Source of the DNA: Lachnospiraceae bacterium
GTDB lineage: Bacteria > Bacillota > Clostridia > Lachnospirales > Lachnospiraceae
Assembly: GCA_900771995.1 (NCBI GenBank)
Contig: CAAGQC010000087.1
Location: 1-64,000 of the forward strand
Length of the DNA stretch: 64,000 bases
Direction of reading: 5' to 3'
Position numbers and translations under genes: made by a program. The notes beneath the pieces are model-generated. The model did no database searches. It was not told where the DNA came from and saw only the letters and a program-made list of their open reading frames with translations. Every line of letters begins with the position of its first letter. Position 1 is the stretch's first letter. Positions 1-8,365 of the stretch are shown here, piece by piece.

Positions 1-2
1 CA

Positions 3-173
3 GAAAAAGAACTTTTTCCTGAAAATAAGGTCTTAAAGGACGAATTTAGTGGAAAAAGTAGTTCTTTCATACAGGCTTTCAGGTCGATTCCTACAATATG
101 GCTTATTGGGGATTCTAATGGTGGAAATATTTCATCCTTAGTATCAAAAGTCCACCATTTCTCGATTTTTTAG
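3..173 (+). CDS. possible C-terminal end of a plus-strand gene (partial, unrecognised)
   Basis: One plus-strand frame is open from the window edge to a TAG at 171-173, about 56 codons, ending in residues SKVHHFSIF. It contains WLIGDSNGGN, which resembles the nucleophile-elbow motif of some alpha/beta hydrolases, but such enzymes have a long C-terminal part after this motif and here only about 17 residues follow. The stretch is AT-rich and short, so a chance open frame is possible. No function is assigned. Confidence 0.25.
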   Translation, partial: EKELFPENKVLKDEFSGKSSSFIQAFRSIPTIWLIGDSNGGNISSLVSKVHHFSIF

Positions 174-180
174 GAATCCG

Positions 181-220
181 TAAATAAACTCCCAGAGAGA
201 CACATTCCGCTCCGGGAGTT
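181..220 (-). terminator. terminator-like hairpin after gatB
   Basis: In minus orientation, arms AACTCCC and GGGAGTT enclose about 20 bases and are followed by TATTTA. It sits 39 bases beyond the gatB stop codon, where the aspS-gatCAB operon should end. The U tract is short and interrupted, so termination strength is uncertain. Confidence 0.55.
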
Positions 221-258
221 CGTCTGGTTTGCCAATATTTATTCCACTAACTTTCCAA

Positions 259-1704
259 TTACAGCAGTTCTTTCAGCATCTGGTTGACGCTGGCGGGATC
301 TGCCTTGCCTTTCATGGCTTTCATGGTCTGGCCTACGAGGAAGCCGATGGCTTTCTCCTTGCCGTTATGGTAGTCCTCTACGGACTGGGGATTGGCGGCG
401 ATGACTTCTTCCACGACCTTCCGCAAAGCACCTTCGTCATTGACCGTCTTAAGCCCTTTCTCCTCCACATACTGTTCAGGATCCACATCCTCCTCAAACA
501 TCACCTGGAAGACCTCCTTCGCCACGGAAGAATTGATTACTTTCCCGTCCACCAGAGCGATCAGCCTGCTCAGATGCTCCGGGGAGAACCGGATATCTTC
601 CGGCTCCATCTCTTTTTCCTTCAACAGGCGCATGGTTTCCACCATCAGCCAGTTGGACACCTTCTTGGGCTGGCTTCCCAGTGCCACGCATGCCTCGAAA
701 ATATCTGCCAGATGCTTGGATCCAGTGATGATCTCAATGTCATATTCCGGAATATCGTACTCTTCCTTGTAACGCTTCATCTTCTCGGTGCGGAACTCCG
801 GCTGTTTTGCCCGGATGCTTTCCAGCCATTCATCGCTGATGTAGACCGGCACCAGATCGGGATCCGGGAAATACCGGTAGTCCTGTGCATCCTCCTTGGA
901 ACGCATAGCGTAGGAATATTCCTTGTTGTCATCCCAGCGTCTGGTCTCCTGAACGACCTCTTTTCCGGCCTCCAGCAGATCGATCTGACGCTCTCTTTCT
1001 CCCTGAATGGCTCTGGCAATGGCCTTGAAGGAGTTCAGGTTCTTCATCTCGGTACGGGTTCCGAATTTCTCCGCCCCCACTTCTCTCACAGACAGGTTCA
1101 CGTCTGCACGCATGGAACCCTCCTGCAGTTTGCAGTCGGAAGCCCCCAGATACTGGATCAGCAGACGCAATTTTTCCAGATAGGCAATAACCTCTTCGGC
1201 GCTGCGCATATCCGGTTCGGATACGATCTCAATCAGTGGCACGCCGGAACGGTTGTAATCCACCAGCGTGCAGTCCTCCCAGTCGTCATGTACCAGTTTG
1301 CCGGCATCCTCCTCCATATGGATCTCGTGGATGCGTACCGGCTTCGTGTAGGTGCTGCCGTCCTCGCCCGCCACCTCGATCTCTACGGAACCGTTGCGGC
1401 AGATGGGCAGGTACAGCTGGGAGATCTGATAGTTCTGTGGGTTATCCGGATAGAAATAATTCTTCCGGTCGAATTTGCAGTACTGCGTAATGGTACAGTT
1501 GGTCGCAAGGCCTACTGCCACCGCATATTCCACCACCTGTTTGTTCAGCACGGGAAGGGATCCCGGCATACCGGTACATACCGGACAGGTGTGGGTGTTG
1601 GGTCTGCCGCCGAACGCTGTGGAACAGCCGCAGAATATTTTTGTCTTCGTGGCAAGCTCTACATGAACTTCCAGACCGATGACGGTTTCATATTGTTTTG
1701 CCAT
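259..1704 (-). CDS. gatB: Asp-tRNA(Asn)/Glu-tRNA(Gln) amidotransferase subunit B
   Basis: GatB activates mischarged Glu-tRNA(Gln) or Asp-tRNA(Asn) with ATP so that ammonia released by GatA can amidate it. The 481-residue protein has the usual family length, the start YETVIGLEVHVEL, and a zinc-type cysteine cluster (C25, C27, C40, C43). The N-terminal two thirds is the kinase-like cradle. The C-terminal third, ending in ASVNQMLKELL, is the tRNA-binding YqeY/GatB tail. It is the last gene of aspS-gatC-gatA-gatB and starts 5 bases after the gatA stop with an AGGAGG-type site. Identification is firm. Confidence 0.97.
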   Translation of the reverse strand: MAKQYETVIGLEVHVELATKTKIFCGCSTAFGGRPNTHTCPVCTGMPGSLPVLNKQVVEYAVAVGLATNCTITQYCKFDRKNYFYPDNPQNYQISQLYLPICRNGSVEIEVAGEDGSTYTKPVRIHEIHMEEDAGKLVHDDWEDCTLVDYNRSGVPLIEIVSEPDMRSAEEVIAYLEKLRLLIQYLGASDCKLQEGSMRADVNLSVREVGAEKFGTRTEMKNLNSFKAIARAIQGERERQIDLLEAGKEVVQETRRWDDNKEYSYAMRSKEDAQDYRYFPDPDLVPVYISDEWLESIRAKQPEFRTEKMKRYKEEYDIPEYDIEIITGSKHLADIFEACVALGSQPKKVSNWLMVETMRLLKEKEMEPEDIRFSPEHLSRLIALVDGKVINSSVAKEVFQVMFEEDVDPEQYVEEKGLKTVNDEGALRKVVEEVIAANPQSVEDYHNGKEKAIGFLVGQTMKAMKGKADPASVNQMLKELL

Positions 1705-1709
1705 GTCGC

Positions 1710-3149
1710 TTACCTCCTCTGCTCATAAGTATAGGCCGCGCGAATCAGTGTCTTCTCTTTAAAACAGTCACCGATGAGCTGCATGCCGATGGGAAGACCC
1801 TTGGAATCCGTACCGCAGGGAACGCTGATGCCGGGCAGTCCCGCCAGATTAATGGAGATCGTATAGATGTCTCCCAGATACATTTTGATGGGATCCGCCA
1901 GACTGCTGCCCAGCTTCGGTGCCGTGGTGGGAGCCACCGGTCCCAGGATCACATCATATTTTGCAAAGGCTTCGTCAAACGCCTTTTTAATCAATGCTTT
2001 CACCCTGAGTGCCTTCAGATAATAGGCATCGTAATAGCCGGAACTCAACACAAAGGAGCCTAACATGATACGACGCTTTACCTCAGGTCCGAAGCCCTGG
2101 GAACGGCTTCTCTTGTACATGGTGTGCAGATCCTCCGCATCCTGTGCACGGTAGCCGTATTTGACACCGTCGAAACGCTCCAGATTTGAGCTTGCCTCTG
2201 CGGCTGCGATGGTATAGTAAGTGGGGATTGCATAGTCTACCAGACTTAAGTCGAACTCCTCCACCTCTGCGCCCTGGGCTTTCAACACTTCCGCTGCTGC
2301 CAGCACCGCTTCTCTGACCTCGGGATCCAGTCCTTCCCCAAAATAATCTCTGGGAATACCGATCTTCATACCCTTCACATCCGCTACCAGTGCGGAGGTA
2401 AAATCTGTATCCTCCCGCTCCATGGAAGTGGAATCCTTCGGGTCATGGGAAGCAATGGCCTCCAGTACGGTGGCACAATCTGTCACATCCTTCGTCAGGG
2501 GACCGATCTGGTCCAGAGAAGAGCCATAGGCGATCAGTCCGTAACGGGATACCGTTCCATAGGTTGGCTTCATGCCCACTACGCCGCAATAAGATGCGGG
2601 CTGTCTAATGGAACCACCGGTATCGGAACCCAGTGCCGCAAAACATTCTTCCGCTGCCACTGCCGCTGCGGAGCCGCCGGAGGAGCCGCCGGGCACATGC
2701 TCGGGGTTTCTGGGATTCTTCGTTACCCCGTAGTAAGAAGTCTCCGTGGTGCTGCCCATGGCGAACTCATCCATGTTGGTCTTGCCCAGGATCACTGCTC
2801 CTGCCTTTTCCAGATTCAATACTGCCTCTGCACTGAAAGTTGGCACAAAATTCTCTAATATCTTGGAAGAACAAGTGGTCAGGGTGCCTCCGGTGCACAT
2901 ATTATCTTTGATAGCGAAGGGAACACCGGCTAAAGGCCCGGTCACTTCGCCCGCTTCGATCTTCTTCTGTACTTCCGCTGCCTGCTGCAATGCCTTTTCC
3001 CGTTCTATGGTCACATAGCAGTGGTAGGTATCTTCACTGGCTGCGATCTTGTCCAGAACAGCCTGCGTCGCTTCCACCGCCGTGGTCCTGCCTTCCCGGA
3101 TGGCCTTTGCCAGCTCTACTGCTGTCAGAGATAAAATATCCATATCCAT
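1710..3149 (-). CDS. gatA: Asp-tRNA(Asn)/Glu-tRNA(Gln) amidotransferase subunit A
   Basis: GatA is the glutaminase subunit that releases ammonia for transamidation of mischarged tRNA. The 479-residue protein carries the amidase signature: the Ser-cisSer-Lys triad reads as K81 (in FAIKDN), S156 (in GGSSGGS) and S180 (in DTGGSIRQP), spaced as in known GatA. It lies between gatC and gatB. The start ATG follows an AAAGGAGAATGG ribosome site. A perfect hairpin separates it from gatC. Present with gatB, gatC and aspS, it implies that Asn-tRNA and/or Gln-tRNA is made by the indirect route. Confidence 0.97.
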   Translation of the reverse strand: MDMDILSLTAVELAKAIREGRTTAVEATQAVLDKIAASEDTYHCYVTIEREKALQQAAEVQKKIEAGEVTGPLAGVPFAIKDNMCTGGTLTTCSSKILENFVPTFSAEAVLNLEKAGAVILGKTNMDEFAMGSTTETSYYGVTKNPRNPEHVPGGSSGGSAAAVAAEECFAALGSDTGGSIRQPASYCGVVGMKPTYGTVSRYGLIAYGSSLDQIGPLTKDVTDCATVLEAIASHDPKDSTSMEREDTDFTSALVADVKGMKIGIPRDYFGEGLDPEVREAVLAAAEVLKAQGAEVEEFDLSLVDYAIPTYYTIAAAEASSNLERFDGVKYGYRAQDAEDLHTMYKRSRSQGFGPEVKRRIMLGSFVLSSGYYDAYYLKALRVKALIKKAFDEAFAKYDVILGPVAPTTAPKLGSSLADPIKMYLGDIYTISINLAGLPGISVPCGTDSKGLPIGMQLIGDCFKEKTLIRAAYTYEQRR

Positions 3150-3171
3150 TCTCCTTTAATCGAAAGTCTGA

Positions 3172-3197
3172 AGACTTTTGACATTAGTCAAAAGTCT
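3172..3197 (-). other. intercistronic hairpin between gatC and gatA
   Basis: AGACTTTTGAC, loop of four bases, then GTCAAAAGTCT forms a perfect 11-bp stem. The gatC stop codon (TGA) lies inside the 5' arm. There is no U tract, so it is unlikely to be a terminator; it may set relative expression or RNA processing between gatC and gatA (inference). Confidence 0.6.
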
Positions 3198-3477
3198 TTG
3201 GTACCACAAACATGTTGTCCTTTTCGCCGGGGGCATTGGCCAGAGTCTGTTCACTCTCATCCCCGTTGGTCACCACATCTTCACGGAAGACATTCTGCAC
3301 CGGGAACACATGGGACATGGGTTCCACACCTGTGGTATCCAGTTCGCTCAGTTTGTCGATATAGTCCAACATTCTGCCCATATCCTTTTTCGCCGCTTCC
3401 TTCTCCTCATCGGAGAGCTCCAGCTTCGCCAGAATGCCTACATAATCTATGGTCTCGTCACTAATTACATTTGCCAT
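3184..3477 (-). CDS. gatC: Asp-tRNA(Asn)/Glu-tRNA(Gln) amidotransferase subunit C
   Basis: GatC is the small structural subunit that wraps GatA and stabilises the GatCAB complex. The 97-residue product has the family length and pattern: an N-terminal helix with YVGILAKLELSDEE, then MLDYIDKLSELDTTGVEP, then the proline-rich HVFPVQNVFREDV stretch. It starts one base after the aspS stop, so translation is probably coupled to aspS. Its stop lies in the hairpin that precedes gatA. Confidence 0.95.
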   Translation of the reverse strand: MANVISDETIDYVGILAKLELSDEEKEAAKKDMGRMLDYIDKLSELDTTGVEPMSHVFPVQNVFREDVVTNGDESEQTLANAPGEKDNMFVVPKTFD

Positions 3478-3478
3478 A

Positions 3479-5215
3479 CTAATCCCTCACTTTAATGTGT
3501 ACTTCACGCAGCTGCTGTTCCGTTACCTCGCCGGGGGCTCCGCACATCAGATCCTGCGCGTTGCCGTTCATGGGGAAGGCAATGACCTCGCGGATGTTCT
3601 CCTCATTCCGAAGCAGCATGATCATTCGATCCACACCGGGCGCCATTCCTGCATGAGGGGGTGCGCCGAACTGGAAGGCCTGATACAGTGCTCCGAACTT
3701 GGTCTTCAATGTCTCTTCATCGTAGCCTACGATGGCGAAGGCTTTTTTCATGATCTCGATATCATGGTTACGCACTGCACCGGAGGACAGTTCCACGCCG
3801 TTGCACACGATGTCGTACTGGTATGCCAGAATCTCCAGCGGATCCATGGTGTTCAATGCTTCCAGACCGCCCTGGGGCATGGAGAACGGGTTGTGGGTGA
3901 AGCCGATCTGCTTCGTCTCGGGATCCAGTTCAAACATCGGGAAATCGTTCACGTAGCAGAAACGGTAAGCATCTTTTTCGATCAGATCCAGCTTCTCGCC
4001 CAGTTCCGTACGGATATGACCGGCATAGTAGTTGGCCTTTTCCTCTTTGTCCGCAATGAAGAAAATGGTATCTCCGGCGGAAAGTCCTGCCAGTTCTGCC
4101 AGTTCTCCCTTCATCTCTTCGGGGATGAACTTGTCAATGGGTCCCTTGTAGCTCATATCCTCTGCCACTTCCAGATAGCCAAGTCCACCCATGCCCAAAG
4201 AGGTTGCGAAGCTTAACAGCTTTTCATGGAAGCCCTTGGACATCTCCGCATGTACCTTGATGGCCCGGACGGTTCTGCCCAGGAACGGCTTGAAGGTACA
4301 TCTCTGAAAGAACTCCGTTACATCCATGATCCGCAGGGGGTTACGCAGATCCGGCTTGTCGCAGCCGAATTCCAGCATGGCCTGTTTGTAGCTGATGATG
4401 GGGAAGGGGGTCTGGGTGATCTTGCTGCCTTCGGAAGCAAACTTCTCAAAGGTGTCATGCAATACTTCCTCGCCTACCTTGAAGACGTCTTCCTGGGTCA
4501 CGAAGCTCATCTCAAAATCCAGCTGATAGAACTCTCCGGGAGATCTGTCGGCTCTGGCATCCTCATCACGGAAGCAGGGAGCGATCTGGAAATATTTATC
4601 AAATCCGGAAGCCATCAACAGCTGCTTATACTGCTGCGGTGCCTGAGGCAGCGCGTAGAATTTTCCTTTAAATTTTCTGGAGGGAACGATATAGTCTCTG
4701 GCGCCTTCGGGAGAAGAAGCACACAGGATCGGCGTCTGGATCTCCAGAAATCCCATGTCTGTCATCTTCTGACGCAGATAACTGATAACCTTGGAACGAA
4801 AGACGATGTTGTCTTTTACTTTTGCATTCCGCAGGTCAAGATAACGATATTTTAATCTCACATCTTCCCGGATCTCTTTGGATGTCTGGATCTCGAAAGG
4901 AAGCTGCTTATATACTCTTCCCAGCACATCGATCTTGTGTGCTTCCAGTTCGATGGTGCCGGAGGGAATCTTCGGGTTGTAGGTCTCTTCGTCTCTGTGT
5001 TCCATGAGACCGGTAATGGACAGGCACATTTCCTTGGTGATGCCCTTTAAAAGCTCCGGCTTGCGGATGACCACCTGTAATACTCCGTACATGTCCCGCA
5101 GATCGATAAAGGATACGCCGCCATGGTCACGGATGTTCTCCACCCAGCCTGCCACCTGCAGTGTCTGTCCGATCTGCTGTTCACTTACATCTTTCATTGT
5201 CAAATCTCTGTACAT
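3479..5215 (-). CDS. aspS: aspartyl-tRNA synthetase (likely non-discriminating)
   Basis: AspRS attaches aspartate to tRNA. The 578-residue protein has an N-terminal OB-fold anticodon-binding domain (VAGWVENIRDHGGVSFIDLRD), class II motif 2 (FRDEDARADRSPGEF), a bacterial-type inserted GAD domain roughly between residues 290 and 420, and motif 3 (GMAPGVDRMIMLL). Co-transcription with gatCAB suggests that it also charges tRNA(Asn) with Asp for later amidation; this is inference from the operon, since I did not score the discriminating residues. Expression is set by the upstream T-box and terminator. Confidence 0.96.
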   Translation of the reverse strand: MYRDLTMKDVSEQQIGQTLQVAGWVENIRDHGGVSFIDLRDMYGVLQVVIRKPELLKGITKEMCLSITGLMEHRDEETYNPKIPSGTIELEAHKIDVLGRVYKQLPFEIQTSKEIREDVRLKYRYLDLRNAKVKDNIVFRSKVISYLRQKMTDMGFLEIQTPILCASSPEGARDYIVPSRKFKGKFYALPQAPQQYKQLLMASGFDKYFQIAPCFRDEDARADRSPGEFYQLDFEMSFVTQEDVFKVGEEVLHDTFEKFASEGSKITQTPFPIISYKQAMLEFGCDKPDLRNPLRIMDVTEFFQRCTFKPFLGRTVRAIKVHAEMSKGFHEKLLSFATSLGMGGLGYLEVAEDMSYKGPIDKFIPEEMKGELAELAGLSAGDTIFFIADKEEKANYYAGHIRTELGEKLDLIEKDAYRFCYVNDFPMFELDPETKQIGFTHNPFSMPQGGLEALNTMDPLEILAYQYDIVCNGVELSSGAVRNHDIEIMKKAFAIVGYDEETLKTKFGALYQAFQFGAPPHAGMAPGVDRMIMLLRNEENIREVIAFPMNGNAQDLMCGAPGEVTEQQLREVHIKVRD

Positions 5216-5278
5216 ATCGCACCTCCTGTTATATAGTGTCCCGAATGTGCGCTCCCTGTACAGCTTATTTTTGAATAC

Positions 5279-5314
5279 AAAAAGCCCCGGGACATGTTAA
5301 AACATATCCCGGGA
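5279..5314 (-). terminator. T-box leader terminator ahead of aspS
   Basis: In the RNA, CCCGGGATATGTT and AACATGTCCCGGG pair almost perfectly around a short loop and are followed by GCTTTTTG. It sits just downstream of the conserved T-box sequence and 64 bases upstream of the aspS start, as expected for the regulated terminator of a T-box riboswitch. Confidence 0.9.
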
Positions 5315-5560
5315 CGAATCATCTAATCCGTGGTACCACCCGAATTGACGGGCACCTTTGCCCATCCACTCTTGTCACTTAACGCGTGCAACGTGTTATC
5401 CTAGCCACATTTCATTACCCTGCAGTTCAGATAACCTGCTCCGGAGTGTTCCCTTCGCCAGCTTCCGCAAACAGCGCTCTCAGTCGGTGACGCTGTATTC
5501 CTGTCGTTTCCCTTGGCAAGAGTCTCTTTCATAGCATTTACAAAATAGTTTTTCAACTTG
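5315..5560 (-). promoter_or_regulatory. T-box riboswitch leader of aspS-gatCAB
   Basis: The antiterminator side contains GGGTGGTACCACGG, matching the T-box consensus, followed by the TTCGTCCC segment and the terminator. Upstream, the distal stem I element reads GAACACTCCGGAG, typical of T-box leaders. Uncharged tRNA pairing with the specifier and the T-box bulge would favour read-through into aspS. I could not fix the specifier codon by eye: AAC (Asn) occurs in CTGAACTGC and both GAT and AAC in GGATAACAC. Apparent short open frames in this leader are not genes. Confidence 0.9.
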
Positions 5561-5566
5561 CTTACT

Positions 5567-5595
5567 ATCATATTCGCCAGAAAGAAATCTGTCAA
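5567..5595 (-). promoter_or_regulatory. sigma-A promoter of the aspS T-box transcript
   Basis: TTGACA (5590-5595) and TATGAT (5567-5572) are separated by exactly 17 bases on the minus strand. The promoter lies right after the potD stop and just before the T-box leader, so aspS-gatCAB is transcribed independently of potABCD. Confidence 0.8.
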
Positions 5596-5618
5596 GTATT
5601 TTTTTAGTTGCTGCAACT

Positions 5619-6668
5619 TTAGTTGCATGCGCTCTTAAACTGGTTCCAGATCTCCGCATGCAGATCCTCTGCCTCCTGAGAGATATTCTGCACGATCTCA
5701 CCCGCTGCCGCGTCCTCCGGCAGTACGATCAGGCGCTTCATATCCCCGGAGATATAGTCCTCCGCTGCCTTGTTGGTGCAGTAGTAGCCGATGTACTCAT
5801 AGCATTTTGCCGCATTTTCCGGATCATTGATATAGTCTAAAAATGCATAAGCCGCAGCCGCATTGGGTGCCTGGGAAGGTACAAATCCGGCCATGATGCC
5901 GAAGCCCAGTCCTTCCTTGGGATATACCACTTCCAAATCCGGTCTTGCCTGCAGTGCCGCAGATACCTGGGAAGTATACAGGAATGCTGCTGCCACCTCG
6001 CCACTGATCAGGTAATCCTGGGTATTGTTGTCGTTGATGACACGGATATTGGGTGCCAGACTCAGAAGCTTCTCTCCCGCCGCCCGGATCACATCCAGAT
6101 CCTCGGTATTGAAGGACTCTCCCATGGTCTTCAAGGTAATGCCGTCGATAACACGATAGTTCGCCGTCAGCGCCACATTATTTTCCAGTGCCGGATTCCA
6201 CAGATCCTCATAGCCTGTGATCTTCACATCTGTCAGCCCCGGATCGTACACGATCAGAGGAATACCCGCACCGTAGGGCACAGTATATTCATTCTGCGGA
6301 TCGTAGAACTGGGACATAAATACGGGATTCAGATTATCGTAAGTGCTGATCCTGGAAGTATCCAGCTTCTGCGCCAGTCCTTCCTGAATGGCCAGTTCGA
6401 TGATATAATCATCCGCAATGACCAGATCGTAGTCGCCGCCCTTGGTCTCCTCCAGCTTCGCCAGCATATCCTCATCATAGTCGAAATTGGAATAATTGAT
6501 GCGGATGCCCGTCTCTTTTTCAAAACCGTCCAGAATCTCCTGTGGGAACATGCCGTCCCAGGTGTAGAGATTCAGTTCTCCCTTATCTTCCTTACCGCTT
6601 GCGCCGCAGCCGGTAAACAGTGTGGCCAGCATGGTCGCTGCCAACAGCATTGCCAACTTTTTCTTCAT
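5619..6668 (-). CDS. potD: spermidine/putrescine ABC transporter, substrate-binding lipoprotein
   Basis: PotD captures polyamines outside the membrane for PotABC. The 349-residue protein starts with a lipoprotein signal, lipobox LFTGC with the lipidated C21. The mature domain LNLYTWDGMFPQEILDGFEKETG is typical of the PotD/PotF family. The aromatic/acidic residues in YTWDG and the FLDYINDPENA segment near the C-terminus fit that fold. It is the last gene of potA-potB-potC-potD; its ATG overlaps the potC stop by 4 bases. Polyamine specificity is inferred from family and gene order. Confidence 0.92.
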   Translation of the reverse strand: MKKKLAMLLAATMLATLFTGCGASGKEDKGELNLYTWDGMFPQEILDGFEKETGIRINYSNFDYDEDMLAKLEETKGGDYDLVIADDYIIELAIQEGLAQKLDTSRISTYDNLNPVFMSQFYDPQNEYTVPYGAGIPLIVYDPGLTDVKITGYEDLWNPALENNVALTANYRVIDGITLKTMGESFNTEDLDVIRAAGEKLLSLAPNIRVINDNNTQDYLISGEVAAAFLYTSQVSAALQARPDLEVVYPKEGLGFGIMAGFVPSQAPNAAAAYAFLDYINDPENAAKCYEYIGYYCTNKAAEDYISGDMKRLIVLPEDAAAGEIVQNISQEAEDLHAEIWNQFKSACN

Positions 6669-7483
6669 AATCTCCTCCTTGGATGCAGTCTGTCTGCATC
6701 CTCTTCTGCGGGTACCTGAGATTTACGTCCCAGCACATATGCTCCCGCCAGACACAACAATATCACAAACAGCATGACCGTGGCAAGAGCATTGATTTCC
6801 GGGGTCACACCGGTCTTTAATTTTGTGTAGATTTTCACCGGCAGGGTGTTGACCTTCGGTCCGGTGACGAAAATACTGATCACCACATCGTCAAAGGACA
6901 TGGCAAAGGCAAGCAGCACCCCCGACAGAATCGCCGGCAGGATCTGCGGCAGGATCACATCCCGGAATACCTGACATTTCGTGGCTCCCAGATCCAGCGC
7001 CGCCTCTTCCAGAGACTGGTCCATTCCCACCAGCCGCGCCCGCACCATAGTGAACACATAGGGCACACAGAACGTGGTATGGGCGATCACCAGCGTGGCC
7101 ATGCCAAAGGGCAGCCCCATCAGGGAAAATACGGACAAAAAAACCATTCCCAGAATGATCTCCGGGATCATGATGGGCAGCGTGGATACATAAGCCACGG
7201 CATCATCCATTTTTCGTTTCCGGCGGCTCATCCCCAGTGCGCCCGAAGTACCGATCAGCACTGCAAAGGTACAACTGAGCACTGCCAGAATCAGGCTGTT
7301 AACCAACGCTTCCCCCAGATCTCTGTCCCGGAACAGCTCCCGGTACCATTTCAGGGAAAAGCCTTCCCAAACGGAAGTCAGCTTGGAAGCGTTGAAAGAA
7401 TACACTACCGTCAGAAGGATTGGGATATAGGTCAGCACGGTGATCACCGCCACATAGACAAAGGGCCATTTCTTCTTTTTCAT
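6665..7483 (-). CDS. potC: spermidine/putrescine ABC transporter permease PotC
   Basis: Inner-membrane permease of the polyamine importer, 272 residues, about six transmembrane segments beginning with FVYVAVITVLTYIPILLTVVY. The EAALDLGATKCQVFRDVILPQ stretch (about residues 180-200) is the EAA loop that contacts the PotA ATPase. It follows potB by 3 bases and overlaps potD. The positively charged C-terminal tail RLHPRRRL is compatible with a cytoplasmic end. Confidence 0.93.
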   Translation of the reverse strand: MKKKKWPFVYVAVITVLTYIPILLTVVYSFNASKLTSVWEGFSLKWYRELFRDRDLGEALVNSLILAVLSCTFAVLIGTSGALGMSRRKRKMDDAVAYVSTLPIMIPEIILGMVFLSVFSLMGLPFGMATLVIAHTTFCVPYVFTMVRARLVGMDQSLEEAALDLGATKCQVFRDVILPQILPAILSGVLLAFAMSFDDVVISIFVTGPKVNTLPVKIYTKLKTGVTPEINALATVMLFVILLCLAGAYVLGRKSQVPAEEDADRLHPRRRL

Positions 7484-7486
7484 ATC

Positions 7487-8365
7487 TTACAACATCCCTT
7501 CCAGCTGTGAGGTTCCGGTGATCCTGCGGTACAGACGGATCATCACGGAGGTCAGTATCATCAGCACCGCCGACAGTGCCGCCGCAAAGGGCTGGTTCCG
7601 CCCCTTGGTGATCTGCTCCTGGATCACACTGCCCACCAGCACAATCTTATTGCCTCCCAGAATATCCGCTATAAAAAACAGTCCCATGGACGGGATAAAG
7701 GACAGCACCACCCCAGACAAAAGTCCCGGCAGCGTCAGCCGGAAGCTGACGGTCCAGAAGGCTTTCCACGCCGAAGCTCCCAGATCTCTGGAGGCTTCCA
7801 CCAGAGAGGCATCCAGCTTCTCCGCACTGGAATACACCGCCAAAATCATGAAGGGCAGCAGGGAATAGACCATTCCCACCACCACCGCCGGATAGGTGTA
7901 GAGCAGCTTTAACGGCTGCTTCGTCAGGTGCAGCCCCATCAGGATCTTATCCAGGACCCCGTTGCTTCGAAAGACAATGATCCAGCCGTACAGACGGATC
8001 AGTGCGCTGGTCCAGAAGGGGATCATAATGAGCAACAGCATCCTCCGCTTCCAGACAGCGTTCATTTTCGCCATAAAATAGCCGTATGGATAGCCGATCA
8101 GCGCCACGAAAAAGGTAGCGGTAAATGCCAGCTTCAAAGACTGCCAGAAGGTATCCAGATACAGCGGTTCCAGTATTCTCTTGTAATTGTCCAGAGTGAA
8201 CGTAAAATCCACGCCCCAGACCTGTGCTCTCTGTAAAAAGCTTAACAGGAACAGATACAAGATCGGCAGTGCCACGAACAGGATTGTAAACACATACATG
8301 GGGATCAGCAGTCCGATCTCTCCGTTTTTCCTGCGGCTGTTATTTGTCGTTTTCATCTTTGTCAT
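7487..8365 (-). CDS. potB: spermidine/putrescine ABC transporter permease PotB
   Basis: Second permease of the polyamine importer, 292 residues. The first membrane segment is IGLLIPMYVFTILFVALPIL, and the EAA loop reads EASRDLGASAWKAFWTVSF. The gene overlaps the end of potA by 26 bases, indicating translational coupling; AAGGT before the ATG at 8365 is the likely ribosome site. Gene order potA-potB-potC-potD is the common Firmicutes arrangement. Confidence 0.93.
   Translation of the reverse strand: MTKMKTTNNSRRKNGEIGLLIPMYVFTILFVALPILYLFLLSFLQRAQVWGVDFTFTLDNYKRILEPLYLDTFWQSLKLAFTATFFVALIGYPYGYFMAKMNAVWKRRMLLLIMIPFWTSALIRLYGWIIVFRSNGVLDKILMGLHLTKQPLKLLYTYPAVVVGMVYSLLPFMILAVYSSAEKLDASLVEASRDLGASAWKAFWTVSFRLTLPGLLSGVVLSFIPSMGLFFIADILGGNKIVLVGSVIQEQITKGRNQPFAAALSAVLMILTSVMIRLYRRITGTSQLEGML

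Noticed and set aside
3..173. GDSNGG motif as evidence for a hormone-sensitive-lipase-type hydrolase at the left edge
   Set aside because: The protein would end about 17 residues after the motif, before the acid and histidine of such enzymes, so I kept only an unnamed partial frame.
229..1728. Plus-strand open frame of 499 codons antisense to gatB
   Set aside because: It mirrors a clear gatB gene, has no recognisable family pattern and arises from codon bias on the opposite strand.
3449..4855. Two plus-strand open frames antisense to aspS
   Set aside because: They overlap an unambiguous aspartyl-tRNA synthetase and have no ribosome sites or family features.
5401..5701. Short minus-strand open frames in the aspS leader
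   Set aside because: The sequence there is a T-box leader with promoter and terminator; the frames have no ribosome site and break conserved RNA elements.
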